A stretch of 63,983 nt of DNA, from NCBI GenBank assembly GCA_015493475.1, contig WGDC01000095.1, positions 1-63,983 of the forward strand, read 5' to 3'. The notes below the pieces were generated by a model. The model saw only the letters and a program-made list of their open reading frames with translations. It did not search any database and was not told where the DNA came from. The translations under genes were made by a program, and so were the position numbers. Shown piece after piece: positions 1 through 8,086 of the stretch. Origin of the DNA: Deltaproteobacteria bacterium. Lineage in GTDB: Bacteria > Desulfobacterota > Dissulfuribacteria > Dissulfuribacterales > QOAL01. Every line of letters starts with the position of its first letter. The stretch's first letter is position 1.

Positions 1-536
1 AATGTGAATCTGCTCCCTTTCCTTGCCCAGGGTACCTTGACAGTCTTTACACCATGTTCCGGACACTTTGTCCTAGGTACCTTGGCAGTGATATAGCAAT
101 GGTGCTGAAAGAAGTTGAGATGCCTCCAGGTCTTTTCCTGAAAATCATGGGGGGTGCATTCCGTTTTTGTTGATGGGATTTCGTTTATTTTTCACAAGCC
201 CATGAATATTATCATTTATTACAGCAAGTTATTGCAGAATAGCCCAGCTATTTTGGAAATCATAAATAGTGATTGACATACCTATAACTCAAGATTTTTT
301 GTCGATATTTTAGGGAGTTACTGAATACAATGGCAAATGTCAACAAAAACGGAATGCACCCAATCATGGGCCTTGCACATATTACCGCATACAGGACAGG
401 GATATTTTGAACCACGGTCTGCCTTGATCTTGATCCTCAATTCATGCGGGTTCTTGCTGGTATCAAGAATCTGTCCTACAATCCTCCAGGGTGGCTGAAT
501 ACCTAATCCAAGAGAAATAACATCATACTCATTCAT
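1..536 (-). pseudogene. ISL3-family transposase, N-terminal part, interrupted by a MITE and cut by the window edge
   Basis: Reading the minus strand from 536 gives a start (ATG AAT GAG, with GAGGTGAAGAGGG just upstream) and a protein with the zinc-finger motif CPVCGNMCKAHD. That frame is then lost at about position 361. Deleting 152-361 plus one copy of the 9-bp duplication restores the frame: KAHD continues into FQEKTWRHLNFFQH, then a second Cys-His motif (KCPEHG) and VPWARKGSRF up to base 1. This order (CPVCG, TWRHLNFFQ, CPxxG, VPWAR) is the conserved N-terminal region of ISL3-family transposases. The catalytic domain lies beyond the window. The gene as it stands cannot make a functional enzyme. 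Confidence 0.85.
152..361. mobile_element. 210-bp MITE-like non-autonomous element with 22-bp inverted ends and 9-bp target duplication
   Basis: The element begins GGGTGCATTCCGTTTTTGTT at 152 and ends with the reverse complement at 361; the terminal inverted repeats match perfectly for 22 bp. It is flanked by direct 9-bp copies AATCATGGG at 143-151 and 362-370, the signature of transposition. The AT-rich interior holds no gene. Removing it with one duplication restores the host transposase frame, so insertion was secondary to the ISL3 element. The parent transposase family cannot be named from the ends alone; a 9-bp duplication is used by several families, including parts of IS4. Confidence 0.9.
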
Positions 537-555
537 CCCTCTTCACCTCGATTTG

Positions 556-599
556 TTTTCTGTGGATTTGATACCACCATATATCAAATCCACAGAAAA
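556..599. repeat. Long perfect inverted repeat between ISL3 remnant and argB
   Basis: Arms of 18 bp (556-573, starting TTTTCTGTGGATTTGATA, and 582-599) flank an 8-base loop; short outer pieces CCTCGA (545-550 region) and TCGAGG (602-607) add partial pairing. It lies just downstream of the argB stop codon and just upstream of the transposase start. It could fold into a strong hairpin that ends argB transcription, although no U-tract follows on the minus strand, or it may belong to the end of the insertion sequence. Confidence 0.6.
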
Positions 600-612
600 C
601 GTCGAGGACCCA

Positions 613-1515
613 CTAATCACCTACTATCTCTGTACCCACGCCGGCATCGGTAAACAACTCGAGCAAGATGGCGTGTTCACGTCGACCGTCCACTATATGC
701 GCCTTTTTCGTACCATGTTTCAGGGCCTTCATGCAGGCCTTCAGCTTCGGGATCATACCTCCGGAGGCCGTTCCTTCCTCAAGAGCCTTTTCTACTTCCT
801 TCATGGTCATGGAATGGATTAACCTCTGTTCCTCTCCTTCTCCTCCAGGCCCGAGAACACCTGGAACATCAGTAAGGAGTATGAGCTTTTCCGCCCGTAG
901 CTTTCCGGCCACCGCCCCGGCCACCAGATCCGCATTTATGTTATAGGCCTGGGAATCAGGCCCCACTCCCACAGGGGCGATAACAGGTATAAATCCATGG
1001 TCCTCAAGGGCAACCAGTACGTCCGGATTCACCTTTGAGACCTTGCCCACGCGGCCTATGTCAATTATTTCAGGGGGCCTTTCATCACCGCTGTAACGGT
1101 AAATTTTCATCCGGTCCGCCTGCACAAGCTCCCCGTCCCGGCCGGAAAGGCCAACAGCACGCCCGCCGAGCCTGTTGATTAGACCCACTATTTCCTTGTT
1201 GACCGTGCCGACAAGCACCATTTCCACAACACTCATGGTCTCGTCATCAGTGACCCTCTGACCTTCCACAAAGGTAGGCTTTATTCCCATGCGGTCCATT
1301 ATGTTACTAATCTGTGGGCCTCCGCCGTGGACGATCACCGGGTTGATACCCACGTACTTCATAAGAATGACATCAAGGGCAAACTTTTCTTTGAGTCCCT
1401 CGTCAACCATGGCGTGGCCACCATACTTAATTACTATGGTCTTTCCGTAAAAACGCCTTATGTAAGGAAGGGCTTCAATTAGAACTTGCGCGGTAACTGG
1501 GGACGGGGTTGACAT
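613..1515 (-). CDS. argB: Acetylglutamate kinase
   Basis: ArgB phosphorylates N-acetyl-L-glutamate with ATP, the second step of arginine biosynthesis through acetylated intermediates. The 300-residue protein has the usual length and shows the amino-acid-kinase core: [14 protein letters not shown] near residue 24, the glycine-rich [10 protein letters not shown] around residue 61, [13 protein letters not shown] near residue 210 and the C-terminal GGMIPKL segment. It follows hslU by 20 bp on the same strand, so it is probably the last gene of an hslV-hslU-argB transcript; a long inverted repeat follows its stop codon. Family assignment is secure; the operon with a protease is a context inference. 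Confidence 0.97.
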   Translation of the reverse strand: MSTPSPVTAQVLIEALPYIRRFYGKTIVIKYGGHAMVDEGLKEKFALDVILMKYVGINPVIVHGGGPQISNIMDRMGIKPTFVEGQRVTDDETMSVVEMVLVGTVNKEIVGLINRLGGRAVGLSGRDGELVQADRMKIYRYSGDERPPEIIDIGRVGKVSKVNPDVLVALEDHGFIPVIAPVGVGPDSQAYNINADLVAGAVAGKLRAEKLILLTDVPGVLGPGGEGEEQRLIHSMTMKEVEKALEEGTASGGMIPKLKACMKALKHGTKKAHIVDGRREHAILLELFTDAGVGTEIVGD

Positions 1516-1535
1516 GGCCTTATATACCTCTTGTG

Positions 1536-2888
1536 CTACAGGATGAACCTGCTCAGGTCCTGGTCTTTCAGTATTTCAGCCAGTTTTTCCCTCACGTAAC
1601 CGGCTGTAATCCTGATAGTTTGGGGAGAAATGTCCGGGGCCTCGAATGAAACCTCTTCAAGAAGCCTCTCCATGACCGTGTGAAGTCTCCTGGCGCCTAT
1701 GTTCTCGGTCCTGGAATTCACATCGAAGGCTATTCTTGCTATTTCAGAAATGGCATCCTTCTCGAAAACCAGTTCTATGTCTTCTGTCTGCATGAGAGCC
1801 TCATACTGGGTTACCAGTGCATTTTCAGGCTCAACTAGTATCCGGGCAAAGTCTTCTTGGGTTAGGGAGTCAAGTTCCACCCTTATGGGAAAACGGCCCT
1901 GAAGTTCCGGGAGAAGGTCTGATGGCTTAGCCACATGAAAAGCGCCGCTTGCAATGAACAGGATGTGGTCAGTACGGACTATCCCATACTTTGTGTGCAC
2001 ACTCGTACCCTCAACAATGGGAAGAAGGTCCCTCTGCACCCCCTCCCTAGACACGTCAGGACCGCCCTTTCCGCTGGCACCTGCGGCAATTTTGTCGATT
2101 TCATCGAGAAATATGATCCCTGACTGTTCCACCCTGGCGATCGCCTTTTCAACGACCTTGTCCATGTCTATGAGGCGGCCCGCCGCCTCCTGTTCTAGTA
2201 TCTTCCTTGCCTCCTTGACCGTTACCTGACGCCTTTTCCTTTTCTTGGGAAAGATGTTGGAGAGCATGTCCTGAAAATTGGACTGCATCTCCTCCATTCC
2301 TGCTGCGGCAAAAATCTCTACCATGGGTGCGGCGGGCCGCGCCGAGACTTCGAGCTCAACGGGTCTTTCATCAAGCTTGCCATCCCTGAGCATATGCCGG
2401 AAACGCTCCCTTGTATCCGCCGCCGACTCCTCCATACCGGTTGACGAGCGGGGCAGAAGAAGATCAAGAAGCCTCTCCTCCGCCTGTTTCCTCGCCTTTT
2501 CCTCGACCTTGCGTTTCTCCTCGGCCTTCACCATATCAACAGCAAGGTGTGTAAGGTCCCTTATCATGGACTCTACATCCCTTCCGACATAGCCCACCTC
2601 GGTAAACTTGCTAGCCTCAATCTTGAGAAACGGGGACCTCGCAAGCCTCGCAAGCCTTCGGGCGATTTCTGTCTTACCGACACCCGTAGGCCCTATCATT
2701 ATTATGTTTTTTGGTGCAATTTCATCTCTTAGCTCCTCTGGAACTTGCTGTCGGCGCCAACGGTTCCTCAGGGCTATGGCAACGGACCGTTTGGCCTTCC
2801 CCTGCCCTATTATGTACTTGTCAAGCTGCGCTACTATCTGCCTCGGCGTGAGAGGTTGTATGTCATCCACAAGTTCAAGCTTCTTCAT
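1536..2888 (-). CDS. hslU: HslU, ATPase subunit of the HslVU protease
   Basis: HslU is the AAA+ unfoldase ring that feeds substrates to the HslV peptidase in the cytoplasm. The 450-residue protein carries the N-terminal [17 protein letters not shown] signature, a Walker A motif GPTGVGKT at residues 66-73, a Walker B motif FLDEIDKI after a typical I-domain of about 110 residues, and the C-terminal LSRFIL tail that inserts into HslV. The start overlaps the 3' end of hslV by 14 bp, which suggests translational coupling. Length and motif order are those of ordinary HslU. Confidence 0.98.
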   Translation of the reverse strand: MKKLELVDDIQPLTPRQIVAQLDKYIIGQGKAKRSVAIALRNRWRRQQVPEELRDEIAPKNIIMIGPTGVGKTEIARRLARLARSPFLKIEASKFTEVGYVGRDVESMIRDLTHLAVDMVKAEEKRKVEEKARKQAEERLLDLLLPRSSTGMEESAADTRERFRHMLRDGKLDERPVELEVSARPAAPMVEIFAAAGMEEMQSNFQDMLSNIFPKKRKRRQVTVKEARKILEQEAAGRLIDMDKVVEKAIARVEQSGIIFLDEIDKIAAGASGKGGPDVSREGVQRDLLPIVEGTSVHTKYGIVRTDHILFIASGAFHVAKPSDLLPELQGRFPIRVELDSLTQEDFARILVEPENALVTQYEALMQTEDIELVFEKDAISEIARIAFDVNSRTENIGARRLHTVMERLLEEVSFEAPDISPQTIRITAGYVREKLAEILKDQDLSRFIL

Positions 2889-3432
2889 CTTTTCCTTCCT
2901 CTATGCCCTCAACAACCAGGTTTTGATTGGTATATATGCAGATTTCAGCAGCTATGCAAAGGGCTTTCCTCGCTATCTCCTCGGCATCAAGGGCGCTGTG
3001 GGAGACAAGGGCCCGGGCAGCGGCTAAGGCGTAAGGACCGCCAGATCCGATGGCAATTATACCGTCATCGGGTTCAATCACGTCGCCTGCCCCTGAAATC
3101 AGAAGAGTATATTTCCTGTCCGCCGCTATAAGCATTGCCTCGAGGCGCCTTAGCAGCTTGTCTGTTCTCCAGTCCTTGGCCAGTTCCACAGCAGCCCTCA
3201 TCAGGTTGCCACTGTATGCCTCAAGCTTTGAATCAAGCCTCTCAAAGAGCGTGAATGCATCTGCGGTCGCCCCGGCAAAACCGCTTATCACTTTTCCGTT
3301 GAATAGCCGCCTCACTTTCCTCGCCTTACCCTTAACAACGGTGCTGCCAAGGGTGACCTGTCCATCACCGCCTATCACCACCCTGCCTGCATGCCGCACT
3401 GCTATAACGGTTGTACCCTTGAACGATTCCAT
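2875..3432 (-). CDS. hslV: HslV, peptidase subunit of the HslVU protease
   Basis: HslV is the proteasome-like threonine peptidase partner of HslU. The chosen start gives 185 residues beginning [13 protein letters not shown]; the TT pair is where family members are processed to expose the catalytic threonine. GGDGQVTLG and [18 protein letters not shown] are family hallmarks. The frame is open for a further 63 codons upstream, but that stretch resembles nothing, and an AAAAGG sequence sits about 7 bases before the ATG at 3432. An in-frame ATG two codons earlier (3438) is an alternative. First gene of the hslVU-argB run. Confidence 0.96.
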   Translation of the reverse strand: MESFKGTTVIAVRHAGRVVIGGDGQVTLGSTVVKGKARKVRRLFNGKVISGFAGATADAFTLFERLDSKLEAYSGNLMRAAVELAKDWRTDKLLRRLEAMLIAADRKYTLLISGAGDVIEPDDGIIAIGSGGPYALAAARALVSHSALDAEEIARKALCIAAEICIYTNQNLVVEGIEEGKDEEA

Positions 3433-3640
3433 AACCATGCCTTTTACTGAAGAAGATTTTGAAAATTTAAAAATGTATATTCTAATTTGGGGATAGTAAT
3501 AACAACGGTACCATGTAAATACAATGATTTTACTGACCCTGAAACATTGTTGTTGGACAAAACCGGGCTGCGAGGACTTCGGGTTCGAGTCCGCACTTCC
3601 ACACTGCATGTCCATACTCATAGAATGCCTGATAGGGCCT

Positions 3641-3669
3641 TGACAAAGTCGCCGATGGTTACTTTGTCA
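3641..3669. repeat. Inverted repeat in the hslV-histidine kinase intergenic region
   Basis: Perfect 9-bp arms TGACAAAGT (3641-3649) and ACTTTGTCA (3661-3669) enclose an 11-base loop in the 256-bp gap between the hslV start and the kinase stop (3433-3688). It could end transcription of the kinase gene, though there is no clear U-run on either strand. I see no other convincing gene in this gap. Confidence 0.4.
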
Positions 3670-3688
3670 TTCAGGGAACACCCTAGCC

Positions 3689-4810
3689 CTAAAGTCCCCT
3701 GCTCTCCGGCTCCATCTCCTTGCCACCACACACGCTTTCACTAAAGGGAAAAGGGAAAGTGATACTGAACAGGGCATGGTCCCCTATCTGCCTGAAAAAC
3801 AGTTGCCCGCCCTGGTCCTCAATGATCTTATGGGAAATTGGAAGACCTATGCTGCGCCCGCCCTGATCTATGGGTTTGAATATGTTCTCTCGATCCTCTA
3901 CGCATTTTGTCTCCATCCGGTTTTTGAAGTCGATGGCGATATTTCCATCCTTCCTGTGGCAGCGTATCGTGAGCCTGCCCCCCGGCTTGAGGGCCTCCAT
4001 AGCATTTCTTATGAGGTTCACGAAGACCTCCATCAGGGCATCACTATCAACCTCGAGCTCCTTCATCTCTCTGCACAAACTCAGGTCTATCTTGATGTTT
4101 CTTTTCTTGATCTCCGGGGAAAGCAGACACAGGCTTTTTTTGAGAATGGACAGGGCATCCGACTGCATTCCCTTGATTTTACCAGGACGCACAAAGGAAT
4201 TTATGGATTTTGTCAGCCTTTCGAGACGGTATGCCTCCGACTGAATAATTTCAAGCTCACGGCAGTCTGGATACCTCCTCTTGGCAAGCATTGCAAGGCC
4301 GCCCACGGCTATTATGGCATTCTTTATCTCGTGAACGATCTCTGCTGTCATGGTACCTATGGTGATAAGCCTCTTGTCACGTTCCGCGCACCGGGACAGC
4401 AAGACCTTTTCCGTCTCGTTGGACGCGTAAAAATAGAGAAAGGGCCGGCCGCTTGTGCCTTTACTGTTACAAAAAAAATAGGACCTTAAATGAACATGAA
4501 TAGGGAAGCGATCCTTGTGGTAAAGCGTGGTATCAAAGCTGAAAAACCGCTTCTCCCTGCTCTCAAAGGCATCTTTGAGCTTCTTTTTGAAAACTTCCCT
4601 GTCAGATGGGTTAATGAGACTGGCGAACCCTTCCGGCATGCCTTTGATCTCATAGAGCTCGTAACCGAGCATTTGGAAGATAAACTTGTTTGACCAGTGG
4701 AGGCGGCACTGCCTGTCAAGGGTGAACACCAAGATGGGCAGATGATTGAAGAGGGCTAAACATATACTTCCGGTGAAATCATCAGGGGGGGCCTTGCTGC
4801 TGGCTTCCAT
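3689..4810 (-). CDS. PAS-domain sensor histidine kinase with degenerate ATP-binding G1 box
   Basis: The 373-residue soluble protein has a PAS-like sensor (about residues 20-140), a dimerization/phosphoacceptor helix with AEIVHEIKNAI (His160), and a GHKL ATPase domain with N-box VNLIRNAMEAL. It has no membrane segment, so it should sense a cytoplasmic signal. The region where a DxGxG G1 box is expected reads DFKNRMETKC, lacking the glycines, while a G2-like GGRSIGLPIS is kept. Catalysis may therefore be reduced or altered. The start at 4810 has AAGGAGG 5 bases upstream; the frame is open for another 36 codons. No response regulator is adjacent; two NtrC-type regulators lie about 40 kb away, which is only a loose hint. 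Confidence 0.85.
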   Translation of the reverse strand: MEASSKAPPDDFTGSICLALFNHLPILVFTLDRQCRLHWSNKFIFQMLGYELYEIKGMPEGFASLINPSDREVFKKKLKDAFESREKRFFSFDTTLYHKDRFPIHVHLRSYFFCNSKGTSGRPFLYFYASNETEKVLLSRCAERDKRLITIGTMTAEIVHEIKNAIIAVGGLAMLAKRRYPDCRELEIIQSEAYRLERLTKSINSFVRPGKIKGMQSDALSILKKSLCLLSPEIKKRNIKIDLSLCREMKELEVDSDALMEVFVNLIRNAMEALKPGGRLTIRCHRKDGNIAIDFKNRMETKCVEDRENIFKPIDQGGRSIGLPISHKIIEDQGGQLFFRQIGDHALFSITFPFPFSESVCGGKEMEPESRGL

Positions 4811-5063
4811 GCCTTCCTCCTTTTTTCTATTCCTCATGTAACGGCAGGATAGCCATTTTCCGTAGTCCCGCCGGGAACCATTGTGAACAAATATGGGTAC
4901 CGGAATATCAATACCCACAACTTACATCCACCTGCAAAACAAGAATATTCTCTCAATATTTCTCGTAAAAACCAAATGAATTAGCAAACACCGTGTAAGA
5001 AAGAACAAGACCGTTTCTTCACCACCACAGTTATAAGGGTTAAATTTTTTAATAGGTTCTGTT

Positions 5064-5077
5064 TTGACTTATGTCAA
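5064..5077. promoter_or_regulatory. Palindromic TTGAC-N4-GTCAA site, candidate CRP/FNR-family operator
   Basis: TTGACTTATGTCAA is a perfect 5-4-5 palindrome of the type bound by CRP/FNR-family regulators (FNR sites are TTGAT-N4-ATCAA; GTCAA-type half-sites are known for HcpR-like members). It lies in the roughly 610-bp space between the divergent kinase (start 4810) and the Fe-S scaffold-like gene (start 5420). The rest of that gap is AT-rich, with a TTGACA box at 5344-5349 but no convincing -10 partner. Confidence 0.4.
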
Positions 5078-5419
5078 GAAACCTAAGTTACAAAGCGCCG
5101 GGAGAATAACAGGAAAGAGGGAAGTAAATCGCCGACGGCACTGGGCTTAATGGGCATTTTACATGTTAAAAAATTTTTCAAAAAAAGGGTTCCCCCGTTT
5201 AAGGCATTTTAGAGGTTTTTTAAACGAGGCTGTGGCCAGCCATTGAAAAGAGGAGGCAGTTTTTCAAAAGTCCCACCTTGTAAAATATGGCGGCCAATAT
5301 AAAATAAATATCATGGTAATGATAACGAATTTTACGTTTTTCATTGACAAGGAGCTGCCGGGAAGTACGCTTTCTTGGCAGGACGTGAGGTGTTCAACGA
5401 AATCGGATCGGAGAAGAAT

Positions 5420-6112
5420 ATGAAATACTCATCCCATGTCGAGGCAATGTGCAAGGTGAAACTCGGCACAAATCACGGGCCGGCCCCAATACCGGAAGAA
5501 GGTAAATGGATTCAGTCAAGACAGATCAGCGACATCAGCGGTCTGACACACGGCATAGGATGGTGCGCTCCCCAGCAGGGAGGCTGCAAACTGACCCTCA
5601 ATATCAAAAAAGGCATGATAGAGGAGGCGCTCGTTGAAACCATAGGCTGCACGGGCATGACACATTCTGCGGCCATGGCAGCGGAGATACTGCCCGGGAA
5701 AACCATCCTCGAGATACTAAATACGGACCTCGTTTGTGATGCCATCAACACCGCCGCAAGGGAACTTTTCAAACAGATAGCATACGGCCGAAGCCAGTCG
5801 GCTTTTTCTGAAGGCGGCCTAGAGATAGGGGCTGGGTTTGAGGACCTTGGCAAGGGAAACCGCAGCGTCGTTGGGACCACTTACGGCACCGTGGTGGCCG
5901 GTCCCCGCTATCTTGAGCTCGCCGAAGGCTACGTACTTAAGCTCGGACTTGACTCCAACAATGAAATCATAGGCTACAAATTCGTAAACATCGGCACCAT
6001 GATGGATGCAATCAAAAACGGCACCGATCCCGCGCAGGCACTGGAAAGCGCAACAGGTGTTTATGGCAGGTTCAACGATGCGGTCAAGACCATTGATCCC
6101 AGGAAGGAATGA
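5420..6112 (+). CDS. Iron-sulfur cluster scaffold-like (NifU N-terminal-type) protein, partner of the GGGtGRT protein
   Basis: The protein begins MKYSSHVEAMCKVK, and a 230-residue product is obtained from the ATG at 5420, which has GGAGAAGAAT directly upstream; the open frame starts earlier at 5375 without support. It has conserved Cys positions like those of IscU/NifU-type scaffolds: GIGWCAPQQGGC, TIGCTGMTHSAAMAAEIL and a later LVCDAINTAARELF. Proteins of this type are habitually encoded next to the GGGtGRT protein, as here, 11 bp downstream. Binding of an Fe-S cluster is plausible from the cysteines, but the actual function of the pair is not known to me. Confidence 0.75.
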   Translation: MKYSSHVEAMCKVKLGTNHGPAPIPEEGKWIQSRQISDISGLTHGIGWCAPQQGGCKLTLNIKKGMIEEALVETIGCTGMTHSAAMAAEILPGKTILEILNTDLVCDAINTAARELFKQIAYGRSQSAFSEGGLEIGAGFEDLGKGNRSVVGTTYGTVVAGPRYLELAEGYVLKLGLDSNNEIIGYKFVNIGTMMDAIKNGTDPAQALESATGVYGRFNDAVKTIDPRKE

Positions 6113-6123
6113 GGAGACATAAA

Positions 6124-7128
6124 ATGGCGCTTTTTGAAGGATATGAACAGCGTATAGGCCAGATAAACGCCCTACTGTCCCGTTACGGTATCGTCAGCCT
6201 CGAAGAGGCCCGCTCAATCTGTGACGATTACGGGGTGGATGTATATTCCATAGTCAGGGAAGTTCAGCCCATCTGCTTCGAAAATGCCTGCTGGGCATAT
6301 ATCACCGGAGCTGCCATCGCGATAAAAAAGGGCTTGAAAGATGCGCCGGAAATTGCTTCCACTCTTGGCGAAGGGCTTCAGGCCTTCTGTGTTCCAGGCT
6401 CGGTTGCCTATCAGCGCAAGGTAGGCCTGGGGCACGGGAACCTCGCATCCATGCTGTTGCATGAGGGAACAAAATGCTTTGCCTTTATTGCCGGCCATGA
6501 ATCCTTTGCAGCGGCGGAAGGAGCTATAGGAATCGCCAAATCGGCAAACAGGGTGAGGAAGCACCCCTTGAGAGTCATTTTAAACGGGCTTGGCAAGGAT
6601 GCTGCCTACATAATCGCAAGGGTAAACGGCTTTACCCATGTTGAAACACGATTCGACTACTTCACGGGTGAACTTCATGTGGTTAAAGAGACCGTCTTTT
6701 CTGACGGAGACCGTGCTAAGGTCCGCTGTTACGGAGCGGATGACGTACGGGAAGGGGTCGCCATCAATCATATAGAACAGGTGGATGTATCCATTACGGG
6801 AAACTCCACCAACCCCACAAGGTTTCAGCACCCGGTTGCGGGCACCTACAAAAAAGAATGCGTTGAACAGGGCAAAAAGTATTTCTCGGTTGCATCCGGG
6901 GGCGGAACTGGCCGCACCCTGCATCCCGACAACATGGCTGCTGGCCCGGCCTCTTACGGCCTCACCGACACCATGGGCAGAATGCACTGTGACGCGCAGT
7001 TTGCCGGTAGCTCTTCTGTTCCTGCCCACGTAGAAATGATGGGACTGATAGGCATGGGCAACAATCCCATGGTCGGTGCATCCGTGGCTGTAGCTGTTGC
7101 AATAAGCCAGGCAGCCCCAAAAAACTAA
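6124..7128 (+). CDS. GGGtGRT family protein, function unknown
   Basis: This 334-residue protein carries the motif SGGGTGRTLHPDN near residue 262 that names the family, and the GLGHGNLASMLLHEGTKCFAFIAGHESFAAAEGA-type region (about residues 103-140, not quoted fully) rich in glycine and histidine. The ATG at 6124 is preceded by GAGGAGACATAAA; an upstream in-frame ATG at 6109 overlaps the previous stop. It is co-transcribed with the scaffold-like gene. The gene pair is widespread in anaerobes and its biochemical role is, as far as I know, undetermined. Family call is firm; any role in Fe-S or cofactor chemistry is inference from the neighbour. Confidence 0.85.
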   Translation: MALFEGYEQRIGQINALLSRYGIVSLEEARSICDDYGVDVYSIVREVQPICFENACWAYITGAAIAIKKGLKDAPEIASTLGEGLQAFCVPGSVAYQRKVGLGHGNLASMLLHEGTKCFAFIAGHESFAAAEGAIGIAKSANRVRKHPLRVILNGLGKDAAYIIARVNGFTHVETRFDYFTGELHVVKETVFSDGDRAKVRCYGADDVREGVAINHIEQVDVSITGNSTNPTRFQHPVAGTYKKECVEQGKKYFSVASGGGTGRTLHPDNMAAGPASYGLTDTMGRMHCDAQFAGSSSVPAHVEMMGLIGMGNNPMVGASVAVAVAISQAAPKN

Positions 7129-7177
7129 CCGCTCTCTGATAAACACGCGGAGACACGGGGCCTGAGGGTCCGTAAAA

Positions 7178-7843
7178 ATGTACCCAAGATTTCCCGGGGA
7201 AACAGTTATTCTCATGGCTCGCCACGGTGAGACCGTCTGGAATGTTGTTCATAGGATGCAGGGCCAGAAAGACTCGCCTCTGACCCCAAAAGGCGTAGAA
7301 CAGGCTCAGGCCCTGCTCGTTAAACTTATCACCATAGAACAGGACTGGCACGAGGCCGGCAAGGTGATAGCAGTCTGGTCAAGCAGTCTTGGCAGGGCAA
7401 GGAAAACTGCGGAAATTTGTGCGAAAGGACTTGATATTGGCCTGACTATTACGGAAAACCTGAATGAAATCGCCCTCGGGCAGTGGGAAGGACTTACTTT
7501 TGAAGAAGCCGAGAAAAATTCACCTGAACAATTTTACAACTTCTGGCACAGGCCCTCTCTTTATGTTCCCCCCCGAGGTGGCGAAACCTTTCCCGAGGTT
7601 CAAAAACGCATGCTCCACACATTGAAAAATATTCATGAAAGGCATCATGGCAAGACTGTCCTGGTGGTTTCCCACTGGATAGCCATAAAAGCCGCGATAG
7701 CAGCTCTTCAGGAATCCGGGCTGGACTCAGTTCACAGCATACCAGTCATAGAAAACGGCTCATTCCACATCGTCAGGATGACGGGCGATAAGGCGAAGGT
7801 TGAGTATAACGGCGGCAAGTTTCCTGCATCAGTCACTGTTTAG
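7178..7843 (+). CDS. Histidine phosphatase family protein (phosphoglycerate mutase-like)
   Basis: The 221-residue protein contains the catalytic LMARHGETVWN motif at residues 12-22 (phospho-acceptor His in RHGE) and the second His in VVSHWIAIKAA near residue 165; ALGQWEGLTFEEAE is the conserved branch motif seen in phosphatases of the PhoE/CobC type. Substrate cannot be read from sequence: alpha-ribazole phosphate (cobalamin pathway) is conceivable, as corrinoid enzymes are encoded nearby, but sugar phosphates are equally possible. It is on the same strand as, and 49 bp after, the GGGtGRT gene and converges on fdhA. Confidence 0.85.
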   Translation: MYPRFPGETVILMARHGETVWNVVHRMQGQKDSPLTPKGVEQAQALLVKLITIEQDWHEAGKVIAVWSSSLGRARKTAEICAKGLDIGLTITENLNEIALGQWEGLTFEEAEKNSPEQFYNFWHRPSLYVPPRGGETFPEVQKRMLHTLKNIHERHHGKTVLVVSHWIAIKAAIAALQESGLDSVHSIPVIENGSFHIVRMTGDKAKVEYNGGKFPASVTV

Positions 7844-8020
7844 CCCCTAAATTTCCGTGGGACTTTCACGAGCTCTATTAAGGCCAATAGAAAGCACATG
7901 GTAAACAGGTTTGCTTGCTACGATATTTCAACCGTGATAGCCATCAAGGGACATCCCTACCCTATTCATCTGATACTCAATTTGCCCACGTGGCGGCATC
8001 AGGCCGAAAACAACTTCACG

Positions 8021-8051
8021 AAAAGGGAAAGGGGCCGGAAAAGATGGCCCC
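8021..8051 (-). terminator. Probable intrinsic terminator of fdhA operon
   Basis: On the minus strand GGGGCC (8051-8046) pairs with GGCCCC (8036-8031) around a 9-base loop, followed by TTTCCCTTTT. It lies about 35 bases beyond the fdhA stop codon and between the convergent phosphatase and fdhA genes. Confidence 0.6.
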
Positions 8052-8086
8052 CTATATACAGCAAAACTTGCCCCGGATAGGCCTAT

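Noticed and set aside
273-301. TTGACA promoter inside the MITE reading outward
   Set aside because: No -10 sequence at 16-18 bp spacing.
3575-3606. tRNA-like T-arm segment (GGGTTCGAGTCC followed by CACTTCCA) on the plus strand
   Set aside because: The T stem pairs at only three of five positions, and no matching acceptor, D or anticodon arms are found upstream, so neither a tRNA nor tRNA-Sec is supported.
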